This document shows positions 59,077-64,000 of a stretch of DNA of 64,000 bases, one piece after another. A program made the translations under genes and the position numbers. Location of the stretch: the NCBI GenBank assembly GCA_043228905.1, contig JBHGNT010000009.1:21576001-21640000 (forward strand). Reading direction: 5' to 3'. This DNA comes from Azolla caroliniana (Eukaryota; Polypodiophyta). The notes below the pieces were generated by a model. That model searched no databases. It worked only from the letters and a program-made list of their open reading frames with translations, and was not told the origin of the DNA. The number at the start of each line of letters is the position of its first letter. The stretch's first letter is position 1.

Positions 59077-61689
59077 GCATGCTTACAATTTGCATTAAGA
59101 ATATATTTTGATATTTATAGAAACAAATGCAGAGACAGGGTCATTATTGATTTAAAGAAAAGCATCTTTACAATTTTTGTCAATGTGCATGGAGGTTGGA
59201 TATAAGAAGGTGAAAGAAAACAAATTACAGTTAATATCCAACTAGGATAAGCATGTAAATGAATTGGTAGATGTAAACAAGTTCCAAATGGATGTAGCAT
59301 ATAAGTGGTGTCTCATGAAATCTATACTTTTGAAATCTATACAAGTGTGTGCAACTCAATTTGCTTGTAACTTAAATTGAGCATTAAGCACAGAGAGTCA
59401 ATCTTATAGACATTTTGTGTACCTTGTGTATAATTGCTTGAGTTAATAAATAGATAAATATTGTGGTGAATCAACGATCAAGTTTTTGATATTAAGAACA
59501 ACCTCCACATGGCACAATGACTATTATGATTTCATGATATTTGTAACATTACTAATATTGTATCGTTGAGTTCACTATGTTTTAATTTTTCACATTGTTG
59601 TTGATTATGCAATAATTGAAGACATATCTAAGCTTTCCACACCAAGAAATATAGTGGAAAATTACATACAAAAGGCTCTAGATAATCAATTGAGCCCAAA
59701 TACTAAGGATTTATTCTAAGATTCTGTATTGAGCATCATAGATTGTACTTTGGTTACTCGAGTAGAGGAACAAGTGGTCCAATATAAACTCGATTGGCCC
59801 ATTTCCCTAAAAGTAAAAAGTACATTCCATTGTTGATGATCCCAAGCGTATTCACGTTATATAATTGAAAAAATCCAGCATATGGAATTTAAACTTAAAA
59901 ATGTATGTCCACATCAAGTTATAAAGTAAAAGATGCCATTATCTTTAACAACTTGTTTTCTACATACCCTTTTATATGGCAATCAATTGATAGACACGAC
60001 AATTTGGTTAGCTTCGACCACCAAACTCATTAATGTTTAAAACAAAATAGAGACATGGTTCAATTAAGAGGAGGTCCATGCATGTGTTTTGGTTCCCACT
60101 AGATGAAGCATACAATTGTAAAGTAATAACACATCGGATATTCAAGCTCTACCTAATCATGAAACTAGACACTTTATAAGCAAAGAAACCTATAAAGTAA
60201 CGCAAAGATTCTTTTAAAGATTTTGTTATTGTTGGATGTAACTAGTAGCTCCTTAGTTCTTGGTTGTTAAAATGCCAATAGACTAACAAGAAAATGTATT
60301 TGAGAATACATCCAAGAAAGCGCAACAATAGCAAGATAAATATAAAGAAGGTACAAAATGTTGGGGAGAATGAATGAGAAAGAGTTACTCTAAATGGTTT
60401 GCATGGCTATCGATATGCCATTGAGACTAGAACATTTTTGCTCTAATGCATGAAAAAGACTTCAAGCATGACCAACGCTCCATGATTAATTATATCCAAT
60501 GATTTAGTATCAAAACTAGAACCTTGATCTCATATCTTTTCACAACCCTAGACTTTAGCTTGTCCCTTACATTTGTTTGGACCTTGGACTTGTGTTTCTA
60601 TTTAGACAATTATCGCTTACATGCGACAATCGGGTTTACACATGAATGGGCATGAACGAAACTTAACTTGACTATCCAGATTATGATGATTAAATTAAGG
60701 CTTGTGAGAGAGTGAACCAAAGTAGTTCTAAATTTCTCATTGAACAGATAATGTCCCAAAACAAGGTTATGAGTTATTGATTAACACTTGATTTGCTACC
60801 ATGACTCAAATCACAATGCAATCATGTGTGAAAAGCATTGCCATACTATATAAGTGTCTTTAGATGTTCCACAAATTGTGATTTATACATTCATGAGATT
60901 ACCATGACGATACATTAAGATTGTGATTATAGGTTCAAGCATGAAATCTATTGTTGTGCATATTAAATTAACTTTTAGATAATACACTCATTGACCCATA
61001 TCCTCAGAACATAATATTGATGTTGACACATTTTCACATAATACAAAGTGAAACCAATAGCAATGCCAATATGTGCATATTTACTCAAATTTCCAACCAA
61101 AGAGAGTGTATGTCTCCTAAAGGTCGTCGTGTAAAGTCTATGCAGATTGTTCTATTATGTGCATCACAAGAAAGAGTTTTTGTCTCTTTGTTGGATTTGT
61201 GCATCTCTATGTATGGGTGCTTTGACTCTACAAAGGATTGAGATTGCCCACTTTCTCAATATGTTGCATCAAGGTACTGGTTGCTTTCTAGCTATGCTAA
61301 TAAAAAAACAACCAATTAATCTAGGGTGTCGTCACATGTCATTCAACCAATCCAATTATATGAAGCGTTTGCGTGTAATTAATCCAATGATCATACAATG
61401 TGCTATATGCCAATCAAATCAATGTAAACATGGAAATTGAAGATCAAAAGAGGGTCAACATTAAGGAGAGTAGTGAGTCATGAGCCATGAGTCAAGGTAA
61501 TGTGATTCAAGAAAGGCTAATCATCATTATGTGTTGAAAACCATGAATAGATAGATATGCATTGCAAACGTTTATTATCATTATTATTTATTTTAATATC
61601 CTCTGTTGGTATCAAAATAGTCCACTATTACAATGAATATCGCATATCATGTTAACCTTTTTCTATATCTCTTGAGCTACCACAAGCCT
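59077..61689. other. Intergenic, no recognised gene
   Basis: AT-rich and stop-rich. Short frames at 61017-61440 have no recognised motif. The first part may contain the LINE 5' UTR. Confidence 0.45.
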
Positions 61690-61941
61690 TCAAGATGCAT
61701 ATGAAGGTGATAATATCAAGGGAAAGGCCTTCATTTTGCATTTGCTTGAAGGAACTAAAGCTTCATGAACTTGATTATGCTTAGTATATCCAATAATGAG
61801 CGTGTTCCAAGAGACAGTATTTTGATCGGGAAGCCCTTTAACTTGTAAGTCACAAGATGGAGAAACTTCAATATCAAAGAAGAGTGTCATAACTCGATCA
61901 ATTTTCCTACCATGAAAATGAAAGGTGTCATGATGTGGCAT
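61690..61941 (-). pseudogene. Possible PPR-protein fragment
   Basis: The minus-strand frame contains LPDQNTVSWNTLIIGYTKHN followed by QVHEAL. This is close to the PPR repeat signature (M-P-x-R-N-V-V-S-W-N-T-M-I-x-G-Y ... EAL) of plant organellar RNA-binding proteins. Only one repeat is recognisable and the flanks do not continue the pattern, so it is probably a degraded fragment. Confidence 0.5.
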
Positions 61942-62763
61942 GTGCGACCTAATAAAAGGGCTTATTTATTGTAAACTTGTTTATTTTTTATTCAATTCCC
62001 CAAATCTTTTGTCATGTAGAGAAATCATAATTGCTTTTGTGATTAAACTAAACAACCTCTATGTTATAAACTTGTTTCGGATAGAATTGTAAAATGTGTG
62101 TTCAATTGATTCTAGAGAGCAAAAAACTACGTGAACTTGTTTCCCCATAATAGAGGAGTTTTAGTAGTACCGATCAATAATTTGGGTGAGAGGTAGGATT
62201 TCGAACACGTGTTTTACAGAGATTGTTGCCACTCTTGCTAAGGTCTTGATAGGTTTTTTGGTGCAAAAGTCTGATTGCTAGAAGATAATTTTATCCCTAA
62301 ATCATCATAAAAGTTCCTAATTAGCCGTAGGGACCCTTAAGTCGTCCTTCGGCCAATTTCCTTAATCCGGCATTGGGACCCCTCCCCCCAAATAAACTCT
62401 AGAACCAATCCCAAAATGATTGTATCTAAGGCCAATTTAGGCCTTGGACAAAAGGAGGCTCCTTAGAGCCAACAAGGAGATGAGGAGGAGGAGGAAACGG
62501 GTCTACTCCCCATGGATGTTGTAGTTACTTGGCATCATCAACCAACGCACAACGCCTAGCCACTACCAAGTCTACACTTCACACATAGCCAACCCCGTAC
62601 TCACCCTCTTTGTACACACTATCCCCTTGAATTTAAATTTAAACAAAATATACATATATTCCAAATCTTAAAATCTACTTCTCATTTATCAAAATGAAAA
62701 CACATACAGACACAAATACATATTTGTAAACCTATATACTAACGTGCATACCCATATTATCCC

Positions 62764-62808
<45 letters not shown>

Positions 62809-63577
62809 CAACCCAAATGTGCGTATAAGCCCCCATACCAACAACAACACACACATAAGCACATCAAGAATACTTCCACATTCATATGTATATGATATAC
62901 ATGATACTCAATACAAAAAACATACACATTTTCAAGTGCACTCACACTCAATATATACTCACAAGCACACAAACATGAAAATCACGCTCATGTTTATAAC
63001 TGACACACACATGAACACTTGCACCTATTCACATACATTGCACTAATTTGTACATATGCAAGATGCTCAATCTAAAGAAGCATAGATAGAGGAGTGCCAA
63101 TTGATTTGTTTGATCATGTAACCCTTCATTGGGTATATTCTTAAGTGCACAAACATGTGATTTTTTAGGCTTGCATTTATAACAGTTGCACGTGAACACC
63201 TGCACATATGAGCATACATTGCACCAGTTCACTTTCACATGAACACATCTCAACTCGCACAACACTTACATATTCTAGCATACACAATATCCAAATACAA
63301 GCACATTTTGTCCTACGCAGAGAGGGTGTGCTCAGAACTGAAACCGCACGAATCAAGACAAGAAGCTTGATCTAAAGAAGCAAAAAGGGGTGGCCCACTA
63401 ATCTGTCGACTCCCACAGACCCATCGTCGACAAATTAGGCCATACATCTTCCATGGTTCAGGTCCTTCGGGGGTTCGCATGTGCGCACAAAGTTCTCACG
63501 CTATCGGTTGTAGACAGGAGGAGGGTGTTTAGAAGCGCACACGGGTGCCTCGCATCAAGTCATCATTTGAAACAAGC
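61942..63577. other. Spacer with CA-rich sequence
   Basis: No gene was seen. From about 62700 to 63050 the sequence is strongly CA-rich, with a pure (CA)n run at 62767-62806. Confidence 0.5.
62767..62806. repeat. (CA)n microsatellite
   Basis: About 20 uninterrupted CA units within a longer CA-rich stretch. Confidence 0.95.
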
Positions 63578-63690
63578 GGGCTGAAGCCTAAGAGAAAACC
63601 ATGAGTCTTGGGTTGGGGAAACTTGGGCTGAAGTCTGAGAGAAAACCATGAGACTTGGGTTGGGAAACTTGGGCTGAAGTCTGAGACCAC
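63578..63690 (+). repeat. 46-bp tandem repeat, about 2.5 units, upstream of the LRAT gene
   Basis: Units with 'gggctgaag(c/t)ct(a/g)agagaaaacc' and 'atgag(t/a)cttgggttggg' start near 63578, 63625 and 63671. They lie 160-270 bases upstream of the ATG at 63849, in the presumed promoter. A G run at 63721-63735 follows. Confidence 0.8.
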
Positions 63691-63848
63691 TTGAGAGGTT
63701 TAGAAAACTTCGGTTTATTTGGGGGTGGGGGGGGGTATTATTTGTAATTACCCAAAACTGAGTAGGGGTATCCCTGTGATTTTTATGCATATTGTTTTAC
63801 GTCTCTACCCCTTCCTCTGTTTCTGCTCCCTTCTCTCTGTCTCTGCAG

Positions 63849-63942
63849 ATGGGCCTTCTTTCAAACAGGATCTCTCGAGCGCAACTTAGCCCTGGAGATC
63901 ATATCTACTCTTGGAGAGCTTTGTATAGCTATGCTCATCACG
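63849..63942 (+). CDS. First exon of an LRAT/NC-domain protein (runs off the window)
   Basis: Begins ATGGGCCTTCTTTCAAAC and encodes [20 protein letters not shown], then [12 protein letters not shown], ending in phase 1 at a CACG|GTATTT donor. This is the conserved start of plant NC-domain proteins of the LRAT-like family (LxPGDHIY, then the catalytic-type His in HHG). In LRAT proteins this His belongs to a His/Cys thiol acyltransferase or lipase active site; the Cys should be in a later exon outside the window. The leader is CT-rich. The bases before the ATG read CTCTGCAG, so a spliced 5' UTR intron is possible. Confidence 0.8.
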
Positions 63943-64000
63943 GTATTTCTCCCTTTTTTCTCCTTTCCGTTTTTGTGTTTCTTTCTCTCTCTCTCTCTCT

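Overview
This is nuclear DNA of a seed plant, probably a flowering plant; the species cannot be named from the window. The evidence is split genes with GT-AG introns, a PIP1 aquaporin, a plant-type LRAT/NC protein exon, a PPR-like fragment, plant-type CCCTAAA telomere-like repeats, and plant L1, Ty1/copia, Ty3/gypsy and hAT elements. No bacterial, organellar or CRISPR features were seen.

Host genes are few. At 358-3285 (+) there is a candidate two-exon gene for a 63-residue membrane microprotein. At 9998-14310 (+) there is a three-exon Golgi-type nucleotide-diphospho-sugar transferase (PF03407). Its intron 2, exon 3 and 3' flank were duplicated upstream (5140-8060) as a dead copy that lost the DxD motif. 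At 22793-25667 (-) there is a complete four-exon PIP1 aquaporin whose first intron carries about 1.4 kb of TATG/TGTATG-type microsatellite. At 63849 (+) the first exon of an LRAT/NC-domain gene runs off the right edge. A PPR-like remnant lies near 61.8 kb.

The rest is mobile DNA. Between 14 and 20 kb lie a 5'-truncated LINE with target duplication, a copia pol remnant (-) and an RNase H-like scrap. Between 32 and 52 kb is a nested cluster. A LINE with a 5' inversion is interrupted by a truncated gypsy element (35115-37077). That element abuts a gag-only copia element (LTR from 37078), whose LTR holds a complete 5.1-kb hAT transposon (37367-42505, perfect 8-bp target duplication). Its gag is cut by a second copia derivative (42974-46314) that holds an inverted gag-plus-coiled-coil element. 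The right part of the cluster is a full gypsy element (46317-52032, 5-bp target duplication). From 53 to 59 kb a near full-length LINE (-) carries a 392-bp hAT-type MITE in its reverse transcriptase.

The observation I rate highest concerns the gypsy chromovirus at 46317-52032. It has no TGG-type tRNA primer site. The bases just inside its 5' LTR are complementary over 10 nt to the predicted 5' end of its own transcript, about 34 nt downstream of a TATAAATA box in the LTR. That is the layout expected of Tf1/sushi-type self-priming, which I do not recall being described for flowering-plant chromoviruses. Other points of interest are the intact hAT element, the two paralogous empty sites that date MITE or retroposon insertions, and the pol-less copia and gag-coil elements.
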